From an uncultured Porticoccus sp. (GTDB lineage Bacteria > Pseudomonadota > Gammaproteobacteria > Pseudomonadales > Porticoccaceae), in assembly GCA_947259505.1 (NCBI GenBank), contig CAMYLT010000002.1, forward strand, positions 1 through 64,000: a stretch of 64,000 nt of DNA, in the 5' to 3' direction. Numbering within the stretch: the stretch's first letter is position 1; every line of letters begins with the position of its first letter. Of this stretch, positions 26,920 to 35,835 are shown piece after piece. The notes beneath the pieces are model-generated. The model was given only the letters and a program-made list of their open reading frames with translations. It ran no database searches and had not been told where the DNA came from. The position numbers and the translations under genes were made by a program.

Positions 26920-29900
26920 CTTCCTTCTCCTACTTTCAGCTGGACCTCACCAGCCAACGGCACAGGTACGACAATGTTTACCGGGTCGGCACGGCAGCTA
27001 GCCAGTAGTTGCGCCTGCCGCTGCCTTACCCGATCCAGGTTGTGTTGCTTGACGTGGCCGAAACCACGGATGTGTTCGGGCAGAGAGGCCAATTCCACAG
27101 CAGCCTGGTAATTGTCTCCGCAAAGCCCGTTCAGCAGTTCGCTAATGAGTTGCTGATATTCCGTCACTAATAGACGTTCCATCTTTCGCTCAGCACTGTA
27201 ACCGAACGGATCAAAGAGGGTGTTGCGCAGAAACTTAAACTTGGCCAATACCCGGAACAAAGGCAGAATCCAACCACCAAACTGGCTTTTCAGCAGGTGT
27301 CCGGAACGCGGGTCGCGGCGCGCAAAAATCGGCGGTGCCAAATGGAAATGCAGTTTGAAATTCCCTTCAAATTCCTCATGTAGTTGGCGTTCAAACTCCC
27401 CATTGGTGTACAACCTGGCCACTTCATATTCATCCTTACAAGCCAGCAATTTGAAATAATTGAGGGCTACGGCACGGGTCAGCGCCATATCCTCCGCCAC
27501 AAAATCAGGGAAGTGCTGCTGCTCGGCAGCGCGTACGGTTTCCACCTGACTGCGGTACTGATCTGCCAGTGCACGATTCTGGTAATCCACCAGAAACTGG
27601 TAACGGTAGTCGATCAGATCATCCAGGGTCGGGGGCGGAGTTTGTGAAGCCGGTTGTTCTATACCAGCTAACGCCATGACACGGTCGGGGTCCACGGCAT
27701 AACGCCGACCCCAGGCAAAGGCATTAAGGTTCATCTCCACTGCCACGTTATTGATGGCAATAGCCTGCTCGATAGCTTGCCGTGGCAAAGGCACCAGCCC
27801 CAGCTGCCATGCATAGCCAAGCAACAACATGTTGGCGCTGATGGCATCACCCATCAGTCCAGTACCGAGGTTGGTGGCATCAATAAACCAGGTGCGATCA
27901 CTACCGGTTTCATCTCGAAGTGCCTGAGCCATATCACCATAGGGGAACGGCGCATCCGGATTGTGGGTAAATTCCGCTGTAGGCGATTCGTGGCTATTGA
28001 CCACCGCGGCAGAAAATTCGCTGTTGACCTTGGCCAGCGCTTCCTGGCCTGTGGAGACAACCAGATCGGCACCCAGCAACAAGTGGGCATCTCCGGCTGG
28101 AATACGCACTCCATGTATATCGCCCTGTTGCCTTGCAATACGCACGTGACTGGTCACCGAACCAAATTTTTGCGCCAGTCCGGTCTGGGTCAGCACCGAG
28201 GTGCCTTTGCCGTCAATATGCGCCGCCATGCCCAATACCGAACCAACGGTTAGCACACCGGTGCCGCCAATCCCTGCCACCATAATGTTGTAGGGAATAG
28301 TAATTTCCGGTAGTTGCGGTTCCGGCAATTCAGACCAGGACACGTCCCCATCCAGCTGGCGATGCTTGCGTAAGCGCCCACCATGCACCGTGACAAAACT
28401 GGGGCAGAATCCCTTCAGGCAGGAGTAGTCCTTGTTGCAAGCGGACTGGTCAATCATCCGTTTGCGACCCAGCGGGGTGTCCTTGGGAATAATCGACAGG
28501 CAGTTGGACTGGAAACCGCAGTCACCACAGCCCTCACAAACCTGTTCGTTGATAAACACTCGTTTAGGGGGGTCGTCCAATAGCCCTTTTTTGCGGCGAC
28601 GACGTTTCTCCGCGGCACACGTCTGCACGTAGATCAGCACACTGGTGCCCTCTACCTCACGCAGCTCTTTCTGAACGGCGTCGAGCCTGTCGCGGTGATC
28701 GATCGTCAAGCCATCGAAATGGGGAAAATCATTGCCGAACTGGTCTGGATCATCAGAGACCACTGCAATGCGTTTCACACCCTCTCCGCGCAACTGATAG
28801 ACAATCCGATCCACGCTGAGGATGCCATCCACCGGCTGTCCGCCAGTCATCGCCACCGCGTCGTTATAGAGAATTTTGTAGGTGATATTGACCCCGGCGG
28901 AGATGGCCGCGCGGATCGCCAAAAGTCCGGAATGGAAATAGGTACCATCGCCGAGGTTCTGGAACACGTGTTTGTTGTCAGTAAACGGTGCCTGGCCGAT
29001 CCAGTTGGCCCCTTCGCCGCCCATGTGGGTAAAGGTGAACGTGTTGCGGTCCATCCACTGCACCATGTAATGACAGCCGATACCCGCCATCGCCATGCTG
29101 CCTTCCGGTACCACGGTCGACGTGTTGTGTGGGCAACCGGAGCAATACCAGGGCTTGCGCTCAAGCAATGTCGGTTTGCTCGTTAGAGAGCGCTCCTTGG
29201 CCTGCAGAAATGCCAAGCGTTTTTCGACCCGCTCACTGGTATAAAAACGGCGGATGCGCTCGGCAATAACCTGGGCAATCAGCGCCGGGGTCAATTCACC
29301 AAGATTGGTCACCAGCAGGTTGTGATGTTCATCGTATTCGCCCACCACCCGGGGCCGCCTATCCACCGGCCAGTTGTAGAGTTGTCCTGTGATCTGGTCC
29401 TCAATGACACTGCGTTTCTCCTCAATCACCAGAATTTCTTCCAGTCCCTCCGCAAACTGGTGGGTGACCGAAGGCTCCAGAGGCCAACTCATGCCAACCT
29501 TATAGAGGCGTAAACCGATGGCCTTGGCCAACTGTTCATCAATACCCAGGTCGTCCAGAGCCTGCAAAGTATCCAGATAAGATTTTCCAGTGGTGACGAT
29601 ACCCAACCTGGCATTGGGGCTGTCCAGGGTTATGCGGTTGAGATTATTGACACGGGCAAATGCCAACGCGGCATAGATTTTGTAGCGTTGCAGGCGCTTT
29701 TCTTGTTCTAGTGGAGTGTCGGGCCAGCGACCGTGCACACCATCCGCAGGCAGTTCGAAGTCTTCCGGCAGCACGATGTGCACTCTGCCCGGGTCGATCT
29801 CGGCAGAAATCGCAGCATCACAGTTTTCGGTGATCACCTTCATTCCCACCCAACAACCACAGTAGCGGGACAACTCCCAGCCGTAGATGCCCAAATCGAG

Positions 29901-30434
29901 CACTTCCTGCACCCCAGCGGGGTTCAACACCGGGCAGGTGGCACCGATAAACATGTGATCGCTCTGGTGCGGCAGGGTGGAGGATTTGCAGGCGTGGTCG
30001 TCCCCGACTACCGCCAACACGCCACCGTATTTTGACGAGCCAAAGGCGTTGGCATGTTTCAATACATCCATGCTGCGGTCCAATCCCGGCCCCTTGCCAT
30101 ACCACATGCTGTAGACCCCGTCGTAACGGGCACCGGGGAAGAGGTTGACCTGCTGACTGCCCCATACGGCAGTCATACCCAGGTCTTCATTGACGCCGGG
30201 TTGAAAGTGAATATTGTGCTTGTCGAGGAACGGACGGGCTTTCCACAGAGCCTGATCCAACCCGCCCAGAGGAGAACCACGATAACCGGAAATAAAACAG
30301 GCGGTATTCAGACCACTCTGCTGGTCCCGCTGATGTTGCAATATGGGTAGACGTACCAGCGCTTCAATACCTGTGAGGTAGGCCCGCCCCTTGTTCAATA
30401 GATATTTATCATTGAGAGATACGTTCACAGACAC
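26916..30434 (-). CDS. Fused indolepyruvate/2-oxoacid:ferredoxin oxidoreductase
   Basis: Oxidative decarboxylation of aryl- or branched-chain 2-oxoacids to acyl-CoA with TPP and Fe-S clusters. The 1172-aa polypeptide joins the IorA-like part (N-terminal pyrimidine-binding half 'GYRGSPLGGLD', TPP domain 'WYCSGCPHNTSTV...HMGGEGANWIG' and cluster region 'CEGCGDCGFQSNC', 'CNKDYSCLKGFCPSF') to an IorB-like gamma domain ('MVAGIGGTGVLTVGSVLGMAA') and a C-terminal extension. This giant fusion is the proteobacterial aerobic form. It is the first gene of a two-gene operon with the dehydrogenase and is divergent from an Lrp-type regulator. Confidence 0.93.
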   Translation of the reverse strand: MSVNVSLNDKYLLNKGRAYLTGIEALVRLPILQHQRDQQSGLNTACFISGYRGSPLGGLDQALWKARPFLDKHNIHFQPGVNEDLGMTAVWGSQQVNLFPGARYDGVYSMWYGKGPGLDRSMDVLKHANAFGSSKYGGVLAVVGDDHACKSSTLPHQSDHMFIGATCPVLNPAGVQEVLDLGIYGWELSRYCGCWVGMKVITENCDAAISAEIDPGRVHIVLPEDFELPADGVHGRWPDTPLEQEKRLQRYKIYAALAFARVNNLNRITLDSPNARLGIVTTGKSYLDTLQALDDLGIDEQLAKAIGLRLYKVGMSWPLEPSVTHQFAEGLEEILVIEEKRSVIEDQITGQLYNWPVDRRPRVVGEYDEHHNLLVTNLGELTPALIAQVIAERIRRFYTSERVEKRLAFLQAKERSLTSKPTLLERKPWYCSGCPHNTSTVVPEGSMAMAGIGCHYMVQWMDRNTFTFTHMGGEGANWIGQAPFTDNKHVFQNLGDGTYFHSGLLAIRAAISAGVNITYKILYNDAVAMTGGQPVDGILSVDRIVYQLRGEGVKRIAVVSDDPDQFGNDFPHFDGLTIDHRDRLDAVQKELREVEGTSVLIYVQTCAAEKRRRRKKGLLDDPPKRVFINEQVCEGCGDCGFQSNCLSIIPKDTPLGRKRMIDQSACNKDYSCLKGFCPSFVTVHGGRLRKHRQLDGDVSWSELPEPQLPEITIPYNIMVAGIGGTGVLTVGSVLGMAAHIDGKGTSVLTQTGLAQKFGSVTSHVRIARQQGDIHGVRIPAGDAHLLLGADLVVSTGQEALAKVNSEFSAAVVNSHESPTAEFTHNPDAPFPYGDMAQALRDETGSDRTWFIDATNLGTGLMGDAISANMLLLGYAWQLGLVPLPRQAIEQAIAINNVAVEMNLNAFAWGRRYAVDPDRVMALAGIEQPASQTPPPTLDDLIDYRYQFLVDYQNRALADQYRSQVETVRAAEQQHFPDFVAEDMALTRAVALNYFKLLACKDEYEVARLYTNGEFERQLHEEFEGNFKLHFHLAPPIFARRDPRSGHLLKSQFGGWILPLFRVLAKFKFLRNTLFDPFGYSAERKMERLLVTEYQQLISELLNGLCGDNYQAAVELASLPEHIRGFGHVKQHNLDRVRQRQAQLLASCRADPVNIVVPVPLAGEVQLKVGEGR

Positions 30435-30570
30435 CCCCCTATCAAGGCCACTGTGTCGAAAATCCGATTTTTTATTGCCGCCCCATATCGTTAACTGGTT
30501 TCTATTAAGTCGTTACCGTTAAATCGTATTCCTTTGGCAAAAAGCATAGACCATGGTTCCGACAATTGAA

Positions 30571-30599
30571 TTGCTTTTTGTGCCCCGCATTCCTATATA
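30571..30599 (+). promoter_or_regulatory. Candidate sigma-70 promoter of the Lrp-type regulator
   Basis: TTGCTT (30571-30576) and TATATA (30594-30599) are spaced 17 bp apart, placing transcription start about 36 bp before the ATG. Downstream, TTCTC and GAGAA arms (30621-30637) form an interrupted dyad over the ribosome-binding site, a possible autoregulatory site. Confidence 0.5.
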
Positions 30600-30641
30600 T
30601 AAGAAATATTTTTCTCATTTTTCTCTATTTTGGAGAAATTT

Positions 30642-31115
30642 ATGTCCGGATTTGACGAGACAGATATTTTCATCCTGAAAATCCTCCAGCGTGACGCCAG
30701 TCTCAGCGCTCAAGAGATCGCGGCACAGGTCAATCTTTCCACTACACCCTGCTGGCGGCGCATGAATCGGATGGAACAAACGGGGATTATTCGCAGCAAA
30801 GTGGCTCTACTGGATGCCGACAAATTGGGTATGCAAATGGTGACATTTGTCAGTATTTCTCTGACACGCAATGATGAGGATTCACTGGAAGCTTTTGAGG
30901 AACAGGTGCGACAGTTTCCGGAAATTGTCGCGTGCTATACCGTCACCGGCACCATGGATTATTTTCTGAAAATTATTACCCGGGATATACAGCACTTTGA
31001 AAACTTTTTGCGACGACACCTGGCAAGATTACCGCTGATAAGGGATCTGCATTCAAATGTGGCCGTCACTCAGATCAAATACACTACCGAATTACCGCTG
31101 GATACCCAACTTTAA
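30642..31115 (+). CDS. Lrp/AsnC-family transcriptional regulator
   Basis: The 157-aa protein has an N-terminal winged HTH ('DIFILKILQRDASLSAQEIAAQVNLSTTPCWRRMNRME') and a C-terminal RAM ligand-binding domain ('VTFVSISLTRNDEDSLEAFEEQV', 'CYTVTGTMDYFLKIITRDIQHFENFL'). The ATG at 30642 has GGAGA six bases upstream. Its position, divergent from the amino-acid dehydrogenase/oxoacid oxidoreductase operon, suggests it senses an amino acid and controls that operon (inference, as for Bkd- and Mdl-type Lrp regulators). Confidence 0.93.
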   Translation: MSGFDETDIFILKILQRDASLSAQEIAAQVNLSTTPCWRRMNRMEQTGIIRSKVALLDADKLGMQMVTFVSISLTRNDEDSLEAFEEQVRQFPEIVACYTVTGTMDYFLKIITRDIQHFENFLRRHLARLPLIRDLHSNVAVTQIKYTTELPLDTQL

Positions 31116-31135
31116 AAACCTGCAAGGCGCAGGCG

Positions 31136-31633
31136 TCATTCCGAATCATCTAGTGACAGATGGGAAGTATCCACCTTGCGATCCGGCACCACCTGTTTTT
31201 CATTATCGCGGAGCAGATTAGCACCCGTCTCCGCAATGCTCATATAAGACGTATCGATTTCAGCCGGCGAAAAATCCCGACGGTATTCAGGCGTCAATAC
31301 ATCGGCACCGACCGGCGCAACCTCAACCTCTTCATCCGGCAGTTGGGGTGATACCTGATTGGCCTCGCCACGCAGCACGGAAGAATCTGACTCGGTTTCA
31401 GCAGAGCGGCGTATATCCACCACAGCCCCAGCCTTGCGCATACTGGACTGGTAGCGCTCAGCCATATCCTCATCAAGATTTCGTTTGATCACCACCGGTC
31501 GCCCGGAAAACATTCCGTCAATACGGGCGGAATCGGCACCAAACAATTCGGCGAGTCGCTGCTTGACCTCGACAATTGACTGGCCTGGGACCACATCACC
31601 CCGGAAAACCACTTCGTAACGTTGTTCGCTCAC
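31136..31633 (-). CDS. Hypothetical cytoplasmic protein with an N-terminal 'RY-V-F-G' domain
   Basis: From a GTG at 31633 the protein is 165 aa. Its first 70 residues ('EQRYEVVFRGDVVPGQS', 'VKQRLAELFGADSARIDGMFSGRPVVIKRN', 'YQSSMRKAGAVVDIR') resemble a small domain often found at the N terminus of bacterial membrane proteins, where 'GRPVVIKR' is typical, but here no membrane segment follows; the rest is acidic and low in hydrophobic residues, ending with two 'DTS(Y/H)' repeats. The 191-aa frame from 31711 is less likely because homology begins at the GTG. Function unknown. Confidence 0.7.
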   Translation of the reverse strand: MSEQRYEVVFRGDVVPGQSIVEVKQRLAELFGADSARIDGMFSGRPVVIKRNLDEDMAERYQSSMRKAGAVVDIRRSAETESDSSVLRGEANQVSPQLPDEEVEVAPVGADVLTPEYRRDFSPAEIDTSYMSIAETGANLLRDNEKQVVPDRKVDTSHLSLDDSE

Positions 31634-31772
31634 TGTGTTCCATCCCTCGATACAGATTCGGACTCTATTGTTCAGAAAACTACCCAACGGCGTGAAAGCC
31701 TGACAATTCATTTTTGTCGCTTAAAGCCAATTTAGCAAATACTCTGATACGCCTGACTCTGAGCTTGACACA

Positions 31773-32138
31773 TTAGCCTATCAATACGGAAAGCCAGATA
31801 ATGAGAAACACCAGCATGGATAATGTCACGGCTGCGGACCCCTGATCTTTAGCCCTGCCAGACAGATCGTGGTGCTCCAGGCCGATGCGATCAATCGCCG
31901 CCTCCACAGCGGAATTGAGTAACTCAACGATCAGCACCAGCAATACTGAAACCATTAACAACGCCAATTCTATTGCATTACTGGCCACTATTGGTGCCAA
32001 TGGCAGGAAAACTGCGGCGAGAAACAGCTCAATCCTGAAGGCTTCTTCGTGCTTGAAACAAGCCTTAATTCCCCTCCAGGAGTGTAGACTCGCCATCATC
32101 AGACGGCGCTTTAGCACACCCAGCACAACCTTTTTCAC
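31773..32138 (-). CDS. dgkA: Diacylglycerol kinase
   Basis: DgkA phosphorylates diacylglycerol to phosphatidic acid in the inner membrane, recycling lipid from envelope glycan synthesis. The 121-aa protein has three membrane helices and the active-site motifs 'ACFKHEEAFRIE', 'VELLNSAVEAAIDRIG' and 'LSGRAKDQGSAAV'. Met14/15 could be the start, since E. coli DgkA begins close to that point, but the ATG at 32138 overlaps the cysE stop (ATGA) and is preferred. Confidence 0.95.
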   Translation of the reverse strand: MKKVVLGVLKRRLMMASLHSWRGIKACFKHEEAFRIELFLAAVFLPLAPIVASNAIELALLMVSVLLVLIVELLNSAVEAAIDRIGLEHHDLSGRAKDQGSAAVTLSMLVFLIIWLSVLIG

Positions 32139-32947
32139 AGATCACTCCCATTAATCCGTTGATCCATTTCTCGAGAAGGTTCCTGCTCTTTTGGCCGTCC
32201 GACAATTTTTGCCGGAACACCCACCACCGTCGTGTGCGGTGGAACAGAATCAAGCACAAGACTACCGGCACCGATCTTTGCACCCTCCCCCACTTCAATA
32301 TTGCCGAGGATTTTGGCTCCGGCCGCAATCAACACGCCACAGCGAATTTTTGGATGCCGATCACCTGCCTGGGCACCGGTGCCGCCCAAGGTGACCGAGT
32401 GCAGCATGGAAACATTGTCTCCGATCACAGATGTTTCACCGATCACCAACCCGGTGGCATGGTCAATCATAATACCGCCGCCGATATCGGCAGCAGGGTG
32501 AATATCCACCCCAAATACTTCGGAGACTCTACTCTGTAAAAACAGCGCCAACGCGCGGCGCTGGTGGCGCCACAACCAGTTGGCCACCCGATACACCTGC
32601 AAAGCATGGAACCCTTTGAAATATAACAAGGGTAAACAATAACGGTCGCAGGCAGGGTCACGCTCCACATAAGCGGTCAAATCCCGGCGCATGCGTTCTC
32701 GAATAATGGCATCGTCTGCCATCGCCTCCGTCAGTACATGATGGATGCTGAGATCGGACAAAACCGTGTTGCCAAGCTGTTCGGCAAGATTGTAGGCAAG
32801 CGCTGCTTCCAGTGACTGGTGACTCAATACCGACGCATAGAAAACACTCGCCAACACCGGCTCTTGTGCCGCAAAAACTTCAACTTCACTGCGAATGGTT
32901 TCCCAAAGAGTATCTTGAGTGGCCTGATTACGTCGTGAACTACTCAT
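32135..32947 (-). CDS. cysE: Serine O-acetyltransferase
   Basis: CysE makes O-acetylserine, the acceptor for sulfide in cysteine synthesis. The 270-aa protein has the N-terminal helical domain ('LWETIRSEVEVFAAQEPVLASVFYASVLSH') and the left-handed beta-helix of hexapeptide repeats ('FGVDIHPAADIGGGIMIDHATGLVIGETSVIGDN', 'RHPKIRCGVLIAAGAKILGNIEVG') with the catalytic His in 'DHATG'. Length matches the E. coli enzyme (273 aa). It overlaps the peptidase gene upstream by 8 bp and dgkA downstream by 4 bp. Confidence 0.96.
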   Translation of the reverse strand: MSSSRRNQATQDTLWETIRSEVEVFAAQEPVLASVFYASVLSHQSLEAALAYNLAEQLGNTVLSDLSIHHVLTEAMADDAIIRERMRRDLTAYVERDPACDRYCLPLLYFKGFHALQVYRVANWLWRHQRRALALFLQSRVSEVFGVDIHPAADIGGGIMIDHATGLVIGETSVIGDNVSMLHSVTLGGTGAQAGDRHPKIRCGVLIAAGAKILGNIEVGEGAKIGAGSLVLDSVPPHTTVVGVPAKIVGRPKEQEPSREMDQRINGSDL

Positions 32948-33635
32948 GCTTCTCCCGTGGTGGAGGCAAAATAAATCTGGCTACAATCTCATCCAACTGC
33001 GCCAATACCGCACTCTTTAAACTGAGCCCGTCATTATCCAGAAGTTTGCGAACAAATGCCCCATCAAGTTGCGCTTCAAACAGTTCTGCCACAGGCCGAT
33101 AACTCAAATGCCAGGGTTCCGGAGCGACACCGCCGCGATCGCGGTCATAGGGCCGATAAAAGCCAAAGGCAGCCGCATGTTTTTCCAGCCAAAGGGAAAG
33201 CGCGTGAAAAGGCCCACCTGGCGCATATTCCTCTGGAATCAATTGCAGTTGGTAGTCGGGGGAAACTGCCGCCCGATCCCAGATATCCATATCGGTGCCC
33301 CAATGATGCCTGGAGCAACCGGGAAGAGCTGACCAGCGCAGAATAGCCATTACCTTCTCATCATCACGGAGCTGAGCCGAATCAAGGGGATGTCCATCGG
33401 TATCCAGCAGAGGGCGGAGGCCCTCTGCTTTGGCATTCCAGATTGCCAGTTGGCGATCATAGGCACGAAAACCACTGGCCACTTGTATATCCAGCCCCTC
33501 TGCCGCCGCCGCCTGTTGCAGCTGACGAAAAGGGTCAACGACCGCCATGTGCAGCAGCACGCTTCGCTCAAGCAGACACAGGTGCTTCTCACAGCGCCCA
33601 GCCATCATCTCATCGGAAATCTGCTCTTTGGTCAC
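32940..33635 (-). CDS. M15-family D-alanyl-D-alanine carboxypeptidase (VanY-like)
   Basis: The 231-aa protein carries the M15B zinc signature: 'VASGFRAYDRQLAIWNAK', 'SRHHWGTDMDIWD' (His and Asp ligands) and 'EPWHLSYRP' (general-base Glu and third ligand). VanY enzymes trim the terminal D-Ala of peptidoglycan stems. No signal peptide is evident at the chosen start, so either it acts in the cytoplasm or its secretion is non-classical. It is the first gene of the peptidase-cysE-dgkA unit, joined by overlaps. Confidence 0.88.
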   Translation of the reverse strand: MTKEQISDEMMAGRCEKHLCLLERSVLLHMAVVDPFRQLQQAAAAEGLDIQVASGFRAYDRQLAIWNAKAEGLRPLLDTDGHPLDSAQLRDDEKVMAILRWSALPGCSRHHWGTDMDIWDRAAVSPDYQLQLIPEEYAPGGPFHALSLWLEKHAAAFGFYRPYDRDRGGVAPEPWHLSYRPVAELFEAQLDGAFVRKLLDNDGLSLKSAVLAQLDEIVARFILPPPREKHE

Positions 33636-33732
33636 GCCGTTCTCGCCTTACAACACCTGAAGAAATAACACCTTAATATGACCAAAGTTATTTTGCTATG
33701 CTTCGGACGTGACCTAGAAGGAGCATCTTGTC

Positions 33733-34557
33733 ATGCAACAAGAAATCGAACAAATCCAGTCCATCTATAACACCATTGTAGAATTTTTCGTCACCTACAG
33801 TTTCCAGCTAGTAGGCGCTTTTATCGTTTTTCTCATCGGCATGTTTGTCGCCAGCAAAGTGTCGAGAATGGTGCTTGCTCTGTGTGAGAAAAAAGGCCTG
33901 GATATTACCCTGAGTCGATTTCTGGCCAGTTTTGTCAAAATTGCCATTCTGGTGGGGGTGGCGATAATCGCCCTTGGAAAAATAGGCATTAGTGTCACGC
34001 CCTTTGTCGCCGCTATTGGTGCTCTGTCTCTCGGCGCTGGTCTGGCCGTACAAGGGCTGCTGTCCAATTATGGTGCGGGTCTCAATATTATTATTACCCG
34101 CCCATTTGTGGTGGGCGACACCATCACGGTGCAAGGTGAAACCGGACTGGTGGATGAGGTACATCTGGCCTATACGGTTTTGAAAGATGAAGATGCTGTG
34201 CGTATCACCATCCCCAACCGACATATCGTTGGAGAAATTATCCACAATTCTGCGGAAAACAAACTGGCAGAAACCACTGTGGGTGTGAGCTATGACTCCG
34301 ACCCCAAAAAAGTCATTGAGGTGCTACATGCTGTGATGGTGCAACAGGGCGTTGCCGAAGCACGGGCACCTCTGATTGGTATCGACCAATTTGGCGACAG
34401 TAGCATTAATTTCGGCGTACGCTTCTGGGTTCCCACCAACCACTTTCACGAAACCCGTTTCAGAGTCAACAACGCCATCTTCGAGGCCTTGGGTCAGGCG
34501 GGAATTAGCATCCCCTTCCCCCAACGAGAAGTTCGGATGCTCAATCAGCAACATTGA
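33733..34557 (+). CDS. mscS: Small-conductance mechanosensitive channel (MscS)
   Basis: MscS releases solutes on hypo-osmotic shock. The 274-aa inner-membrane protein has three N-terminal helices, the pore helix TM3 rich in Gly/Ala ('VAAIGALSLGAGLAVQGLLSNYGAGLNIIITRPF'), the beta domain with 'VVGDTITVQGETGLVDEVHLAYTVLKDEDAVRITIPN' and a C-terminal alpha/beta domain. Size is close to E. coli MscS (286 aa). AGAAGGAG precedes the ATG. Convergent with the next gene, 9 bp away. Confidence 0.95.
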   Translation: MQQEIEQIQSIYNTIVEFFVTYSFQLVGAFIVFLIGMFVASKVSRMVLALCEKKGLDITLSRFLASFVKIAILVGVAIIALGKIGISVTPFVAAIGALSLGAGLAVQGLLSNYGAGLNIIITRPFVVGDTITVQGETGLVDEVHLAYTVLKDEDAVRITIPNRHIVGEIIHNSAENKLAETTVGVSYDSDPKKVIEVLHAVMVQQGVAEARAPLIGIDQFGDSSINFGVRFWVPTNHFHETRFRVNNAIFEALGQAGISIPFPQREVRMLNQQH

Positions 34558-34566
34558 TTTGGGCTG

Positions 34567-35340
34567 TTACTCTTGGGTTATTTTGATGTCGGATGTGTCC
34601 GGGATGGAGGAACTCTCACCCCATGTCAGATGGTGGGGATCAAACCCCGCGGCAAGAGTGGGTTTAACGACCTCAAAGTAGGGCGACAAATCAAAATCCC
34701 GCGGCACAAAAAGACTGTGATGGCGAATATGGAGGATTTCCTGATAGATTTCCTGCAGATCCCTGTCCAGGGTCTTTTCCAGCGTAATTTCTGGCAGGAT
34801 CGGGTAACGGATAGACTGGAAGGCCTGCGCAATCAATGAAGAACAGATGGCGCGAGTAGGGTCGCCACTACCCAGAGCCAGCAAGCGACGACGCCAACGA
34901 CTGGGTACCGGCGGCGTCTGCACCATATAACGCATCAAGTCGAAAATATTTTTAAGGTCATAGCGATAACCCAACCGCTCTGTAGCGTATTGGATCAGTT
35001 CGGCAATCTCATCATCATGTAAATTGACGGGGCGGCAGATGCGGGTATGCATGTGGGCAAAATGGCTGAGAGGAACCAGTCTTACCCCCTCCTGAACATC
35101 TGCCTCTACCAGCATGCCCTGTTGCCCCTGCCAGCAGCCCACATAGAGTGCGGCATGAGACCAGGTTGATTGTGTCAGATACTTGATCGCCAGACTGAAG
35201 CGGCTCACCCCCTCCACCAGCAAGACATCGCCAGGCCGAATGGCCGCCGCCAACTGATCCGGGCGGCTGGGGACAGTACTCAGGTAACGGGGTTCGGCCA
35301 GCTTGCGCGCCAGCCAACTGCCAATGCGCTCGAGTATCAT
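34567..35340 (-). CDS. YiiX-like permuted NlpC/P60 (papain-like) hydrolase
   Basis: The 257-aa protein shows the circularly permuted papain-fold pattern of YiiX/YebB-type enzymes: 'RPGDVLLVEG', the His box 'QSTWSHAALYVG' and, downstream, the Cys box 'AICSSLIAQAFQS'. Such proteins cleave amide bonds, in lipids or peptides, and often associate with membranes. No signal peptide is seen. It is the last gene of the minus-strand set CDF transporter, LEA-like lipoprotein, YiiX-like, separated by 23 bp from the lipoprotein gene. Confidence 0.8.
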   Translation of the reverse strand: MILERIGSWLARKLAEPRYLSTVPSRPDQLAAAIRPGDVLLVEGVSRFSLAIKYLTQSTWSHAALYVGCWQGQQGMLVEADVQEGVRLVPLSHFAHMHTRICRPVNLHDDEIAELIQYATERLGYRYDLKNIFDLMRYMVQTPPVPSRWRRRLLALGSGDPTRAICSSLIAQAFQSIRYPILPEITLEKTLDRDLQEIYQEILHIRHHSLFVPRDFDLSPYFEVVKPTLAAGFDPHHLTWGESSSIPDTSDIKITQE

Positions 35341-35363
35341 GACTTATTAACGGCGGTTCGCAA

Positions 35364-35822
35364 TCAGCGCTCACCCAGATCGATGGAACCCGCTTCCACC
35401 ACAGTGATGGGCAGATGCCACCAACCCAGACTAATCCGGGCCTCCAGTTCAAAATTCACCGATTGACTGCGGCTTTCCATAAACGCACCGATGATTTTCA
35501 AGCCACTGATCAGATTGGCAGAAGCGGGAACCTTGATGGTTGACTGGCCGTAGGGCGGAATGGGGTTCATGCCCCCAGCCACACCGCTAATCAGCTTTTC
35601 ACCCTGCAGTTTCAGATTGTAAGACAACCCCGAGACGTTGAGTTCGGAGCCGGTGGGGTTAAGAACCAAGAGCGTGATGACAAAGTGTTGCTCGAACCCC
35701 TGGTGAGCGCCAGGTTGGACATCGACCAGGTGCACTTCCGGCTTCTGGCCCGGTGCCAACAAAGCACAACCACTCAAGCCCACCAGCGCGATCAACAACC
35801 ACACCGCTCTCATTACTCTCAT
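35364..35822 (-). CDS. LEA type-2 (WHy-domain) lipoprotein
   Basis: The 152-aa precursor has a lipoprotein signal with lipobox LSGC (Cys19), followed by one LEA14/WHy domain ('VHLVDVQPGA', 'ITLLVLNPTGSELNVSGLSYNLKLQGEKLISGV', 'IPPYGQSTIKVP'). Proteins of this fold are periplasmic and associated with stress tolerance, without known enzymatic role. It lies 13 bp downstream of the CDF gene and 23 bp upstream of the YiiX-like gene. Confidence 0.85.
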   Translation of the reverse strand: MRVMRAVWLLIALVGLSGCALLAPGQKPEVHLVDVQPGAHQGFEQHFVITLLVLNPTGSELNVSGLSYNLKLQGEKLISGVAGGMNPIPPYGQSTIKVPASANLISGLKIIGAFMESRSQSVNFELEARISLGWWHLPITVVEAGSIDLGER

Positions 35823-35835
35823 CTAGACATCCTCA

